Shown piece by piece: positions 25,099-61,880 of a stretch of 64,000 nucleotides of DNA (positions are counted from its first letter, which is position 1; the number at the start of each line of letters is the position of its first letter). Both the position numbers and the translations under genes were made by a program. The notes below the pieces were generated by a model. That model saw only the letters and a list, made by a program, of their open reading frames with translations, did no database searches and was not told the origin of the DNA. The stretch is from the NCBI RefSeq assembly GCF_024679095.1, contig NC_066518.1:6657610-6721609 (forward strand), read 5' to 3'. The DNA comes from Eriocheir sinensis. Its lineage: Eukaryota > Arthropoda > Malacostraca > Decapoda > Varunidae.

Positions 25099-25153
<55 letters not shown>
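25099..25153. repeat. (CT)n microsatellite
   Basis: Perfect CT run. Confidence 0.97.
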
Positions 25154-25156
<3 letters not shown>

Positions 25157-25159
25157 TAG

Positions 25160-26050
25160 CGAAGGTGGTGATAACAGCGTATACTTTCAAAACATCAACC
25201 TATCTCTTTAGCTCTTTGCCGTATGCCTCCCCCTCCCACACACACGGCCTCGCAACATTAGCGGAAATAAAACTAAACTATACTAACCAAACGTTGAAGA
25301 CGCCACCCACCCTTCCCTCCTTTGCACGATGCCTTCTCCAGCAAGGGTTATGTAGCCGCGAATTAAGTGACTAATCCGCAAACAATCACAGCAATGCATG
25401 TATTCGCTGAAAGAACGCAGAAGCAAGCACCCGCAGTGAATGGAGTCTTTATATATAATCCCGCGCTGAATGTGTTGATTTGCGAAGAAAACGAAATGAG
25501 ACAACAAAAAGTGTGTGTGCGTGTGTGTGTGTGTGTGTCCAAGTCCTTGAACGAGTCACAACTGCCTCCTCCTCCTCCTTCTCCTCCTCCTCTTCTTAGC
25601 CCTTCTTACCTTGGCCTGACAGCATTATCACCAGTTTATTTTTTTCCACTTCTTTGTGAGCCTCAGAATGCTACGACGACATAGAAACGCATAAATATTT
25701 TACTTACGATGTTGTGTGATATTAACTGCATGTAGGCAACCTTATACCCATGCTTATACCTATTTGTGCATGCTTTCTATATAGAATACGTAAAGTTTTG
25801 CCATGGATTGACATCATTACCTCATTATCTACCTCTGTCCAAGAAGCTCATCGTCCTTGCAGATCTAAAAGGACAAGGTGGCAACACATCCTACAACATG
25901 GTAAAGACAACCCTAGCTTGTCAAAGACTGTCGCCGACTCCACGCAAACTACTGGCACGGTTATCAAATGACATCAACAGATAAATAGTTTGACACAGCG
26001 GCACAGTATCAAAGAGCTGGGCCTCTTCCTAGTCCATAGCCTAAAGTTAT
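25160..26050. other. Intergenic, no gene seen
   Basis: Contains a short GT tract at 25511-25537. The part from about 25850 may be the decayed N-terminal side of the mariner remnant that follows, but I cannot read it with confidence. Confidence 0.4.
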
Positions 26051-26059
26051 CCACAAAGA

Positions 26060-26450
26060 ACCCAAAATGACCAAGGTATCAGCTCGTTAGGTTTCGAAAC
26101 TCCATGGTCATGCTCAGGAGCGGATGCGGCAAAAGATGTCAAGGGAACTTTATACCATTATTTTTTGTGGATCCCCAGACATTTTTACAGCGAATCGTAA
26201 CCAGTTATGAGACTTGGATCCATCACTTCCAAAACAATCGAAACAGTGAAAGTACCCAAGAAAACCAAGTCGGTGATCTCCGCACCCTGGGCGGTGGCCT
26301 CAGCTTTCTGGGGTGCAGCAGGCGTGCTGCTGCTGCACTACCTGGCAAAGGGTCACACTGTTGCATGGCCATTACACTCATCCTGTCAATAATAACGGAT
26401 ATTGCTACTGTGGACCACTCTTTAGAAACCAAGACACCGCATGGTCCCCG
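26060..26450 (+). pseudogene. mariner transposase remnant
   Basis: Pieces of a Tc1/mariner DDE transposase can be read across frames: TKVSAR followed by a stop and HAQERMRQKMS; RIVTSYETWIHHFQ, corresponding to the RVITGDETWIHHY catalytic block with GD replaced by SY; then PKKTKSVISAPWAVASAFWG and AGVLLLHYLAKGHTV, corresponding to the SAGKVMASVFWDAKGVLLVDYL block with the second catalytic aspartate (FWD) replaced by glycine. Stops, frameshifts and lost catalytic acids show a dead copy. Confidence 0.8.
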
Positions 26451-26469
26451 TATGCTGGAATGAGTGTGA

Positions 26470-26585
26470 TATAACTAACTAACTGGGAAACATACACCCT
26501 GGGGCGCGGCGCCTCACTCTCCCGCCGTCCATACTCCCAGCGGTCCTCCAGAGCAAGCTCCCACGCAGCTGCCTTATCCATCCCT
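26470..26585 (-). pseudogene. Possible LINE 3'-end scrap
   Basis: In reverse complement a short frame reads AAAWELALEDRWEYGRRE followed by SEAPRPRVY, resembling the RRxSEATRPPxYA end of the LINE remnants at 59130 and 61880. Too short for certainty. Confidence 0.4.
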
Positions 26586-26604
26586 ATCTATCTACTTATC
26601 TATC

Positions 26605-26605
<1 letters not shown>

Positions 26606-26640
<35 letters not shown>

Positions 26641-26662
26641 CACACACTGTGACACACACACA
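26606..26662. repeat. (CA)n microsatellite
   Basis: Interrupted CA runs. Confidence 0.93.
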
Positions 26663-26907
26663 CACCATCGATCAGTCTTACACCTGTAAACGAAACACTT
26701 GCCACCATGCACAGGTGCAAACAACAGCTGAGAGAGAGAGAGAGAGAGATTCAACGTAGAGTACCAGTCTGTAGCGTACGTGTCTCGTCACCAGCAGCAT
26801 CACCACCGCCATCACCGCCACCGCCAAGCATGCCTAAAAAAGAAGATAAGGTAATTAATGACGAAGGCTGAATGATTGAAATGAGCAAACCTCGAGAGTG
26901 ATTAAAC

Positions 26908-26910
<3 letters not shown>

Positions 26911-26960
<50 letters not shown>

Positions 26961-27006
26961 GAAGGAAGTCAGATGGTTTTAATCTCGTCTGGAACAAGAT
27001 GAGTAG

Positions 27007-27080
<74 letters not shown>
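26911..27080. repeat. (GA)n and (ATT)n microsatellites
   Basis: A GA run of 47 bp and an ATT run of about 72 bp separated by 50 bp of unique sequence. Confidence 0.96.
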
Positions 27081-27289
27081 GTAGTAATAGTAGAAGATAA
27101 TACGTAGCAACAGCACACACACATTACACAACTCATTCGATATCGATCCATAGACTTTACACGTATACCACAGATGCTTAATTAAGATAAAGCAGATGGG
27201 GATGATATTTTTCTAGGTTTTATTCCTCAAACTTACATAATTACAGGCTACGATGTTGGGCCTATTTGATGGGAAGGTATATAGGTTGG

Positions 27290-27522
27290 TATTCCTAGAC
27301 GGATCCGCCTCGATCTCATATCATCTATTTCCAAAGACTGAAAAAGAGATCAATCGGGTTCTAATGGGTGTTTTGTGGGTTTGATAGTAGCCTACAGAAG
27401 AAGGGTCAACCTGTACTACTAGGGTCATTAAACTATACCCCTGGAAATGCCCAAACCTCCTACGAAAGCCTTGTCATGCAAATATATGTGCTTGGGCGCC
27501 TAAATGTTCAGTAATACGGCCC
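27290..27522 (-). repeat. 220-bp MITE family, inverted copy
   Basis: Reverse complement reads GACAAGGCTTTCGTAGGAGG, ATTTCCAGGGGTATAGTTTA, CCTTCTTCTGTAGG, CATTAGAACCCGATTGATCT and TTTGGAAATAGATGATATGAG, the family order. Confidence 0.75.
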
Positions 27523-27546
27523 ATATAACGACGTGTTCTTGTGAAG

Positions 27547-27578
27547 TAGAGAGAGAGAGAGGGAGAGAGAGAGAGAGA
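27547..27578. repeat. (GA)n tract
   Basis: Imperfect GA run. Confidence 0.93.
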
Positions 27579-27764
27579 ATCCACGTACAGTACAGTCTAG
27601 GTAGCGTACGTGTCTCATCACCAGCAGCATATATACCTTAATTAGCAAGAAAGGCGATTAATAGCGTGTGCAATAATGGAAAAGGAAATGAATTGCTCAA
27701 GAATAACACGTGACTTTCCTGTTCTCTGTTATCATCTTCCGGGTGTTATGATTTCCTGCACCGC

Positions 27765-27897
27765 ATAGTGATATGGATATAATGTACACATGTTTCTTTA
27801 TTGTATTACTGCAATATCACATTATGTATTGGGATGGCATGCTCCTCCCTTCTCTTTTGCTGTGTACTTTTGCAACAATAAACCATCAATCAAACAA
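27765..27897 (+). repeat. Dispersed element with ATCAATCAA tail, copy 2
   Basis: Second copy of the 23340-23512 element, same strand, sharing the GGGATGGCATGCTCCTCCCT and GCAACAATAAACCATCAATC words. Confidence 0.65.
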
Positions 27898-27899
27898 GA

Positions 27900-28560
27900 C
27901 AGAATGCTTGGAAAAGGAGGGAAATATATCGTATGAATATGAGACGCACGCGAAATCGATGCGGAGTTGATGAATGAGAAGGTAGGCTATACATAGAGAG
28001 CGTAGTTCATTTGGGTGATACTACTATTCTAATACAGTCAACTGGGAGAGCAGTGGGTGGTAGTGGCAGGTAGGCGGTAAAGTAGATCGATAGGACTGAG
28101 GAATACATCGAGTCGGGTGGGAGGGGGGTGTTGTAGAGTGTGAAGAGGGCATGTATAAGACAGACCCCCCCTAGAGACTCAACTGCCATGGTCACCCCTT
28201 AAGAGAGCCTTCAAAGAGAACGGGACGTCAGAGTTGTTGGTAAATAGATAATTCTTTTTTGGGATACGTTATATTTTGGGTATATTGAAGAGGCTACATA
28301 TTTACCGGTCTTCTCAATATGTCCTTCCGGTTGTTTAACGATAAAGTATGGTTATTGGCAGCGTGACTGGATGTATGACAATTATTGTATGACTACGAAA
28401 AATTAGTGATGTGATAAACTATAGGTAACGTTGGTATATGTACGTACGATATACGATCAGTTCTTGACAGCATAAAAACAAGTAATTTATAGTTTAGACT
28501 GATTGCTTAATGGGCTAACATATCGCTTTTAACCATACGAAGCAGGTACTCCTATGTCCT
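27900..28560. other. Intergenic, no gene seen
   Basis: No supported gene. Confidence 0.5.
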
Positions 28561-28649
28561 TGCATGCATTTGTACGTTACCACGGGGAATTTTTTTGGCG
28601 GGGGATGAATTAATCTTTTTTCCACTAATGTTGACCTTTGTAGCCACTT

Positions 28650-28785
28650 GGAAAAGGGCGAGTGGCGAGCGAAGCGAGCCAAATCAGCTGTGGGGGTTGG
28701 ATTTTGAAAATAATACATTTTTGGGTGCATTTTCCTGCTGTCAAAACGAAAAACTGGGGCTTTTTGTCCCAGTTTTTCGTTTTGA
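28650..28785. repeat. GCGAGCGAAGCGAGC motif and perfect hairpin
   Basis: The partly palindromic word GGCGAGCGAAGCGAGCC lies at 28664-28680. Some 60 bp on, TCAAAACGAAAAACTGGG and CCCAGTTTTTCGTTTTGA (28741-28785) form a perfect stem of 18 bp with a 9-nt loop. The pair is surrounded by unremarkable AT-rich DNA. Function unknown; it may be the end of a mobile element. Confidence 0.6.
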
Positions 28786-28829
28786 CTTTCTTAGAAAGTG
28801 TACCTTTTAGCAGATGCGGGGTGGTCCGA

Positions 28830-29085
28830 CACCTCGACACCCATTGGTATATATGCTGCGCCCTGTATTATGTATATACCTCTCTACTAATCTTTAATCC
28901 TTAAACCTCTCGGAAAACCATAATAAAGAGTGTAAAAAAAACGTAAGAATAGCTACGCACTAATTTTACTACTGACATTATCGTACTGCATAATTATATG
29001 GATTTCTCGATTCAACACTACGAAAGTACAACAGTTTTAGCAAAAGGCGTACGATATTAGTGACTGGTATCTCGTTATTGGAATT
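28830..29085. other. Upstream flank of tra2
   Basis: AT-rich sequence that changes sharply to CpG-rich sequence near 29085. No gene seen. Confidence 0.5.
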
Positions 29086-29200
29086 GTACGCCCGGCCGTC
29101 AGCCAATCAGCGGCGAGGACTGGCAGGCCGCCGCGAGGCCCCCAGCCAATCACGCGGCGCCAAACAAGGCGGCTGGGCAGGGTTTGTACATGGCGAGGGA
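29086..29200 (+). promoter_or_regulatory. tra2 promoter region: CpG-rich, two CCAAT boxes
   Basis: GC- and CpG-rich DNA immediately upstream of the tra2 ATG in an otherwise AT-rich window. Two CCAAT boxes in the same AGCCAATCA context lie at 29103-29107 and 29146-29150. No TATA box is visible. This is the usual make-up of a broadly expressed gene. The start of transcription cannot be fixed from sequence. Confidence 0.65.
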
Positions 29201-29265
29201 AAAGGCCGCGCGCGCCCTGAGGTCCCGCTTCTCGCTGCCCACGCCGCTGACACAACTACTTAACC

Positions 29266-29271
<6 letters not shown>
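29190..29271 (+). promoter_or_regulatory. Upstream ORF overlapping the tra2 start
   Basis: An ATG at 29190-29192 (GTACATGG, weak at -3) opens a frame out of phase with tra2 (offset 76 nt). It runs over the tra2 ATG, crosses the exon 1-2 junction and stops at a TGA eight codons past the tra2 ATG region, in exon 2 (GGC TGA). If transcripts start upstream of 29190, this overlapping ORF would reduce tra2 translation. Confidence 0.45.
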
Positions 29272-55888
<26,617 letters not shown>

Positions 55889-55944
55889 TGCTTGTGCTAC
55901 ATCTTCTGTCATCTTAGAGTAGACACCAAGAGCCTTGCTGGGCT

Positions 55945-56155
55945 GAAGGCCACCTCATGCTGGTGGTCCTTCCTCAAAGGTTGTCCAGTGCAAAAATTAT
56001 CTTGAACCATTGGTCAATGTGGGTATTGGAAATGTGTCATTTTAAAATAGAAACCAATGCTGATGGCCACCTCATGCTGGTGGTCCTTCCTCAGGTTGTT
56101 TCAGTGCAAAATTTACCATGAACCATTTGACAATGTGGGTCTTGAAAATGCGTTC
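55945..56155 (+). repeat. Tandem duplication in tra2 3' UTR, about 117 bp
   Basis: GGCCACCTCATGCTGGTGGT, CCTTCCTCA, GGTTGT, CAGTGCAAAA and GAACCATT...CAATGTGGGT occur twice in order (from 55949 and from 56064). Confidence 0.85.
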
Positions 56156-56269
56156 GGCTCAGTTTGAGTATATCCTTATTTATTGTGAGAGCTTGGCTCA
56201 TTGTAAGTCACTCAGGCCATTACATGCCATGCTAGTTTATTATTATTATCATTATCATTATTTCACTAC

Positions 56270-56420
56270 ACATGGTAGCACTTAGGTGAGATCAAACTAC
56301 CGTATGATATTTTCTGTGGCTAACGCCATGTACAAGTGTTGTTGGTGGTAGCACTTAGATGAGATCAAACTACTGTATGATATTTTCTGTGGCTAATGCC
56401 ATGTACAAGTGTTGTGCTTC
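56270..56420 (+). repeat. Tandem duplication in tra2 3' UTR, about 75 bp
   Basis: GGTAGCACTTAG-TGAGATC, AAACTAC-GTATGATATTTTC, TGTGGCTAA-GCCATGTACAA and GTGTTG occur twice in direct succession with only a few differences. Confidence 0.9.
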
Positions 56421-57296
56421 AAATTATTTTTTTTCCTTTTTTCCTACTGATATATGTATACCATTATTTCTATAATTTATTTTATTATTGTAATTTTTAT
56501 GCTATTACAACTTTTGTGTTGCAATTACTTATTAATTAGTTATCAGTTTTTATAGTACTTCCTTTGTTTCAGTTTTCATTTCCTTTATAAATTTATCTTC
56601 TCTTTATTTTCCATGTGTGTGGAAAGAAGCATAGTTTAGAAAAGCAAAGAGAATGTGGCGATGTCCACTGGGAGATGGCAGTGAGGATGAGAGATTTAGA
56701 TCACTTTCATTCCACTCCTGTCCAGATATTGCCTTCGATACAAAATAGTTTTAAGGCAATGCCAGGTTCAATATTATGAATGTTTAGAATGCAAGAGAAT
56801 GAGTATCTATTAGTTTTGCTTGGATGTATGCAAAGATATTAGTACACCAGTCATTTATTTGTTACAAGAAACTGAAAATGTATGCAGGCGATACTTGGAA
56901 TTCATAATTTATATAAGAATAAGCTTGCATTGCCAAAGTCCAAGATCCCACATCTCTGTGTGTATAAAGAACACAAACATTTAGAATATTAACCTTGAGC
57001 ATTATAACATATTGCACATACACTTTTAGAATGAATGGTATGATGTGATAAGTGTTCTTATCACTCACTGATTACAATTAAAGAACGATTCCACCAGCCA
57101 CCACTAATAGGAATTTTTACCATTCTTGTACAAATACTTTTTGTATCCATTATGATCGGAGTTATATTTCGACATTCACTACAAACTGGTAAACTTTTGT
57201 GTTGAGGGAGTTATAACTTCATAAGTATTCTATAATCTCAAACTTTAATGTGTACACGCGTCTGTATTGTTTTATTGTGTTTGAAGAGAAGTAATC

Positions 57297-57302
57297 AATA
57301 AA
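57297..57302 (+). terminator. Polyadenylation signal AATAAA, likely tra2 distal
   Basis: AATAAA within GTAATCAATAAATGTC, followed by a T/G-containing stretch. First canonical signal at the end of the long unique 3' region. Confidence 0.5.
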
Positions 57303-57329
57303 TGTCAACTTTGAGCAAGTGCCGTATTT

Positions 57330-58194
57330 GTCTCATTTACAAAGCTACAAAGGAAGGTATCTGTACACCCAGCCCAGGATTACTTAATGAAAAACAATTT
57401 CCAGTATGTAACTGTCTCACCCGCTTTGCCCTAGACTGCCTAGAGAAATATACTACAACTGATTCAGGACGATTTTTTTTTCTGTAGACATTATTCGGTT
57501 ACTTACGTTTAGTTAAGTTCAAAGACTACAGAACCTGAATAACACCATAATCCAACACAAATATGAGGGCAGTTTGGGAGGGGCCCGAGCTCTGTGGATC
57601 ACCCCCAGGACACTACTCTCCCTCATATGCCATGTACGTACTATTTGAAATTATGTATCCGATATTCTGTATACGTCAAATAAGATATGGAAGCGCTATG
57701 GCCAGGGACCTCCTCGAGCGGCCCCGCCCATTCACTCGGAGGTAAATGTCTAACATCCATATTTATTGTTGTATGCATTTTAGGTTTTTTAATTATTTCT
57801 TATTAGAGCAACAAGTGAAGCAGAAATAATGAAATAAGGAGTAATACTATAAAGAAATTATGATAGGTCCGTGACCATCCAACGTCCGTGACAGGTTTCT
57901 GCAGTGGCTCCTGAGTCCTGAACCATGGCCACACCAGTTGGATCTAGCCCCCAGCCTCCGCTCAGGGGCACACCACCATCTGTCCAAGTGTCTAGCACCC
58001 TCCACCTTCGAGGCCGTGCTCCTGTGGCTTGCCTCGCCCTCTTAACACTTGAGAAAGGAGTCTGCAGCCAACCAGTCATCTGAAAACAAAACCTCCTCAC
58101 GTCTATCACTTCCTCCATGCCGATTTAAACACTTGCATTTGACAGCCCCAAGGTTGTCTCTTGAACTCAGCAAGCCCAGAAAAAACACTTAAAA
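57330..58194. other. Intergenic, no supported gene
   Basis: Short frames exist on both strands (57563-57745 plus; 57858-58118 minus) but neither shows a recognisable domain. Confidence 0.45.
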
Positions 58195-58461
58195 ATGGTG
58201 TCTCACCAAGAAGTGGTGGACACTGCCCGAGATTACCGTTTCACTCGTCAGGTAAGTGTGGGTGTAATTATCACTTGGCTCCTCGGTTCAAAGACCCACA
58301 TGCACATACAGCAGTGCGTGCCCCTTTCGACATGCCCACGAGGTTTATTGCAGGACATCTTTACAGATCAAAGTACACTTGTGGCCCCGCTGACGAGCCC
58401 ACGTCCCAGCCAAGGGAGCCCCGCCCCCGGCCACTCCTGCCCCAGCGTGAGGCAGCCAATA
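58195..58461 (+). CDS. Possible start of a small gene of unknown function
   Basis: Two candidate coding exons: 58195-58251 (ATG in AAAAATGG, 19 codons, ending CAG/GTAAGT) and 58354-58461 (after TTTATTGCAG, 36 codons, ending ATA/GTAAGT). Both are in phase 0 and the 102-bp intron between them has consensus borders. The joined N-terminus begins MVSHQEVVDTARDYRF and goes on into a serine/proline-rich stretch. No family recognised, no later exon found before 64000, so this may also be chance. Confidence 0.35.
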
Positions 58462-58469
58462 GTAAGTAC

Positions 58470-59125
58470 GGCCTTGTTGCAGCCTGCAGGCACACGCTGT
58501 TCCTCCCCGCAGTGATTAATTAGCAAAAGGATGAAATTTGTCACTTCATTATGTACTGTAGTAGTTATCCTAATCAAGAATATGTGAGAGTACAAATTAA
58601 CGCCGTTTAACGTCAAGCGTCAACTTTTGAGAAATCCCTATTAACGGCGTTTTAGCTAAAGCCTTTATGTCGTTAACGGAATTAACGATTTAGTGCCGTT
58701 TGTGTCCAACACCATGTTTTTCACGTATAGTTTTTCTGGGAATTTTCTTTACGAATTCCCGACCCTTTCTTATGCAGTATGGTGACCGTCGAGTAGATTT
58801 TTATCAATCATTATGAAATAACAAGCTTTGTCTCGACTCCAAAGCACTCAAATCCTTACATCAGTTCTCTACCCGTATAGCTAGTAAAGCCTCGTGGTCG
58901 GCCGAGCCAGTGTGCGCCAAGGTCACTGAGTAGCTACACTTTGGCTGTTATAATCTTTTCGGCACCCTTTGCTCGAATATCATGCGCAGCGATCACTGTT
59001 GCTGACGTCACGAATAGTATTAATCATTTAAGAGCACACACACAAGATTGAATACTTATTGGAAAATCATTATCATTTTCTTACTCTTGTTATATTGTTG
59101 CCTGGGCTTTTTATTATTGTTGTTT
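58470..59125. other. Intergenic, no gene seen
   Basis: Contains an AACGGCGTT/TAACG word cluster near 58600-58690 without clear structure. Confidence 0.45.
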
Positions 59126-59129
59126 TATA

Positions 59130-59345
59130 AAGAGACAACGTTTTGAGTGGATGAGACTAAAGGGACGCCCACGTAATTTATGGCTGGGGCAAGTCGACCT
59201 ATCCTTGGAGGGGGCTAGAATGAGAAGGGCAACTGCGTGGAGGCTTGCCCGGGTTGACCGCCTGGGGCAGGGTTGTCTGGGGTGGAGGCAGCGGGTGAGT
59301 GACGTGACGCACCTCCTGGCGTATGCTCCCTTATTTTTATAGTAT
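59130..59345 (+). pseudogene. LINE 3'-terminal ORF remnant
   Basis: Encodes GRPRNLWLGQVDLSLEG, ATAWRLARVDRLG, RQRVSDVTHLLAYAPLFL, the typical end of an RTE/jockey-like LINE polyprotein (GRPRKSWLxQVD...AWRLARxDxxxWRRRVxEATRPPAYAP). Only the end of the ORF is present. Confidence 0.75.
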
Positions 59346-59541
59346 TAGTTTAGTTACTTATAAATGAAACCGTGCACACGCACTCATCGTATTTAAGGTC
59401 ACTTTTCTTTAAGTTTTCCTTTGTACCTCGCTTATTATGGATAATTGTCCCCATTTTCCCGTTCCTGACAGAATCCCGTGTGCGCGTTCTTGACAAATGG
59501 AATGCCTTTATAATTATAGACAAATAAATAGATAAATAGTT

Positions 59542-59542
<1 letters not shown>

Positions 59543-59619
<77 letters not shown>
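59543..59619. repeat. (TA)n microsatellite
   Basis: Perfect TA run. Confidence 0.97.
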
Positions 59620-59622
<3 letters not shown>

Positions 59623-59840
59623 AATTGACTAACAGTGGCGCCCTCTACCCAGAAGCTCCGAAAGTCACCCATTGAATAAACATTACCTACACCAGGCTGA
59701 GCACATAAGGAAGATCTATATAATTCCATGAAGAAGAAAAAAAATCAGCCAACAATATAACTGGTAAAAAAAAAAAAAAATAGACTGATTTTCCAATACC
59801 ATTGTGTGCTCGCTCTCGTAACGGACGAGTACCGAGTTCT

Positions 59841-60063
59841 AAGCCCGTATTCTCAAATACACCCACTTACACCCACATTTGATAAGGCTTTTGTAGAGGT
59901 TGTGGGTATTTTCAGGGGTAGTTCGATGAGTCTAGTGAGTTTAACAAGGCTTCTGCGCGCCATGAATATGAAGAAAAAAAAGAAAAACATGAAAACCCGA
60001 ATGATCTCCTTTGTGACCTTTGGAAATACTTGTGAGAGCCGAAAGCGTCATTACGGGCCGAAG
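59841..60063 (+). repeat. 220-bp MITE family, copy
   Basis: Begins GCCCGTATTCTCAAATAC and ends GCCGAAAGCGTCATTACGGGC with the family core (AAGGCTTTTGTAGAGGTTGT, TTTTCAGGGGTAGTTCGATG, AGGCTTCTGCGCGCCATGAA) between. Inverted ends are visible. Confidence 0.8.
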
Positions 60064-60165
60064 TGCATTGTTAGAGGCCCGTCCACACTATGCATCATGA
60101 TGCGCGCAGTGTTGAATGGACGTTGAAAAACGAGGTTTTCAACACGATGCAGCGTAATGAACGCA

Positions 60166-60430
60166 CCACGTACCACCACCACCATCACCACCACCACCAC
60201 CACCATCACCATCATCATCATCACCACCACCACCACCACGTACCATCACCACCACCACCATCATCATCATCACCACCATCACCACCACCACCACCATCAT
60301 ATCATCATCACCACCATCACCACCACCACCACCACCACTACCACCACCACCATCATCACCACCATCATCACCACCATCACCACCACCATCACCACCATCA
60401 TCACCACCACGTACCACCACCACCACCATC

Positions 60431-60485
<55 letters not shown>

Positions 60486-60528
60486 CCACCACCACCACCA
60501 CCATCACCACCACCACCACCATCACCAC

Positions 60529-60575
<47 letters not shown>

Positions 60576-60655
60576 CCACCACCACCACCACCACCACCAC
60601 CACCACCATCACCACTACCACCATCACCACCACCATCATCATCATCACCACCACC

Positions 60656-60686
<31 letters not shown>

Positions 60687-60711
60687 CCACCACCATCACC
60701 ATCACCACCAC

Positions 60712-60749
<38 letters not shown>

Positions 60750-60778
60750 CCACCACCACCACCACCACCACCATCAAA
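60166..60778. repeat. (CAC/CAT)n trinucleotide tract, about 610 bp
   Basis: Alternating blocks of CAC and CAT with rare CTA, GTA interruptions. In one plus frame it reads as more than 150 histidines, but there is no sign of a host gene around it. Confidence 0.97.
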
Positions 60779-60779
60779 A

Positions 60780-61095
60780 CCACCACGACAGTGTGAGGGA
60801 AAGTGGGCTCCCCAATATGGCCGTCACGCCAGGATAGCTTGCCTCACCCGCCGCCAACCCCACAACACGGGAGCGCGCGCTCTAGGTGTATAACTCTGTG
60901 GCTTCATCCCTCAAGAGTCAAGACAATCCTCTTATCAGTACGTCCCTCACAGATAACGACTATTGTCGGACCACCTTATCTGTGTTGCCCTTGATCGCCT
61001 CATCTGTAAAGGATAGAATAATATAACAATATTCCTGTGTTTAAAAGCTATCAGAGAGACGTCACAAGGAAGACAATTAAGCGTCAACTCCAAAC
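60780..61095. other. Intergenic, no gene seen
   Basis: No supported feature. Confidence 0.5.
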
Positions 61096-61097
61096 TT

Positions 61098-61130
<33 letters not shown>

Positions 61131-61140
61131 ACACACACAC
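61098..61140. repeat. (CA)n microsatellite
   Basis: CA run directly before the SINE. Confidence 0.95.
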
Positions 61141-61458
61141 GGCCCGGTAGCTCAGTGGATAGAGCGTCTGCCTCACAACCAGAAGGACCGGGGTTCGATT
61201 CCCCGGCCGGGTGAAGATGAATTGGGTTTACCTTCTTTCACGTGTAGCCCCTGTTCACCTAGCAGTGAGTAGGTACGCGACGTTAGGCAAGGAGTTGTGA
61301 CCTCGTTGTCGCGTGTGTGTTGTGCGTGAGTGGTCTCAGCCCTACCCAAAGATCGGTACTATGAGCTCTGTGCTCTTCCGTAGGGGAACGGCTGGCTGTC
61401 TCGAGAGAGACCCGCAGCAGACCAAGAGGTGAATTACACACAAACACACACACACACT
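61141..61458 (+). mobile_element. tRNA-derived SINE
   Basis: The head (61142-61213) folds like a tRNA: acceptor pairs, D stem GCTC/GAGC, an anticodon loop CTCACAA (CAC, valine) on a stem with a mismatch, and T arm CGGGG/TTCGATT/CCCCG. Pol III A box (TAGCTCAGTGG) and B box (GGTTCGATTCC) are intact. Only one nucleotide separates acceptor and D stem and no discriminator/CCA processing context exists, so it is a SINE head rather than a working tRNA gene. A tRNA-unrelated body follows and ends in a CA-rich tail. Confidence 0.85.
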
Positions 61459-61459
61459 G

Positions 61460-61880
61460 TGGCTTATTAATCATCTTAAAGTTATTTTTAGTCCACTACA
61501 AAGACCTTCACCAACGTTCCTCACCACCACCACCTCCATGCTGATCCAGCAGAGGTTCTAATTTATTTCTGCATCTGCTGGTTGTACGTGTTTATCGTGC
61601 TCAAACAAAGGTTCTAGTTTATTCTCCCCACTTTGTTTTTTGATTTTAGTGCAATCATTCCTGTTCCGGCAAAGTTTTTTTATTGATCTGTCTGTTGTTA
61701 TGATTGTGCTTTCCATCCTGCTCAGGCAGATATTCCATTTTCATCTCTGCCAACCCTTACCTTTCCTCTGTCTACTCTGATTTATAAATTTACGGGGTTG
61801 TCTGATGTTCCTTTGATTGTCCACCTGTTATTAGTTCTACGCAAGATATGACCGAGTAAAGTCTCACCACTATATGATCA
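61460..61880. other. Intergenic, no gene seen
   Basis: No supported feature. Confidence 0.5.

Larger units (their letters stand above)
55889..57320 (+). other. tra2 3' UTR (long form)
   Basis: About 1.4 kb without an open frame after the TGA. Contains two tandem duplications (55945-56155 and 56270-56420). Ends near an AATAAA. The UTR call depends on the exon 8 acceptor. Confidence 0.65.

Noticed and set aside
59625..59670. LTR primer-binding-site-like word TGGCGCCCTCTAC
   Set aside because: No LTR, polypurine tract or gag/pol frame is nearby.
60090..60893. Poly-histidine/poly-proline/serine frames
   Set aside because: Products of the CAC/CAT tract without any unique domain.
61142..61214. 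Functional tRNA-Val gene
   Set aside because: Spacing between acceptor and D stem is one base short, the anticodon stem has a mismatch, and a SINE-like body follows.
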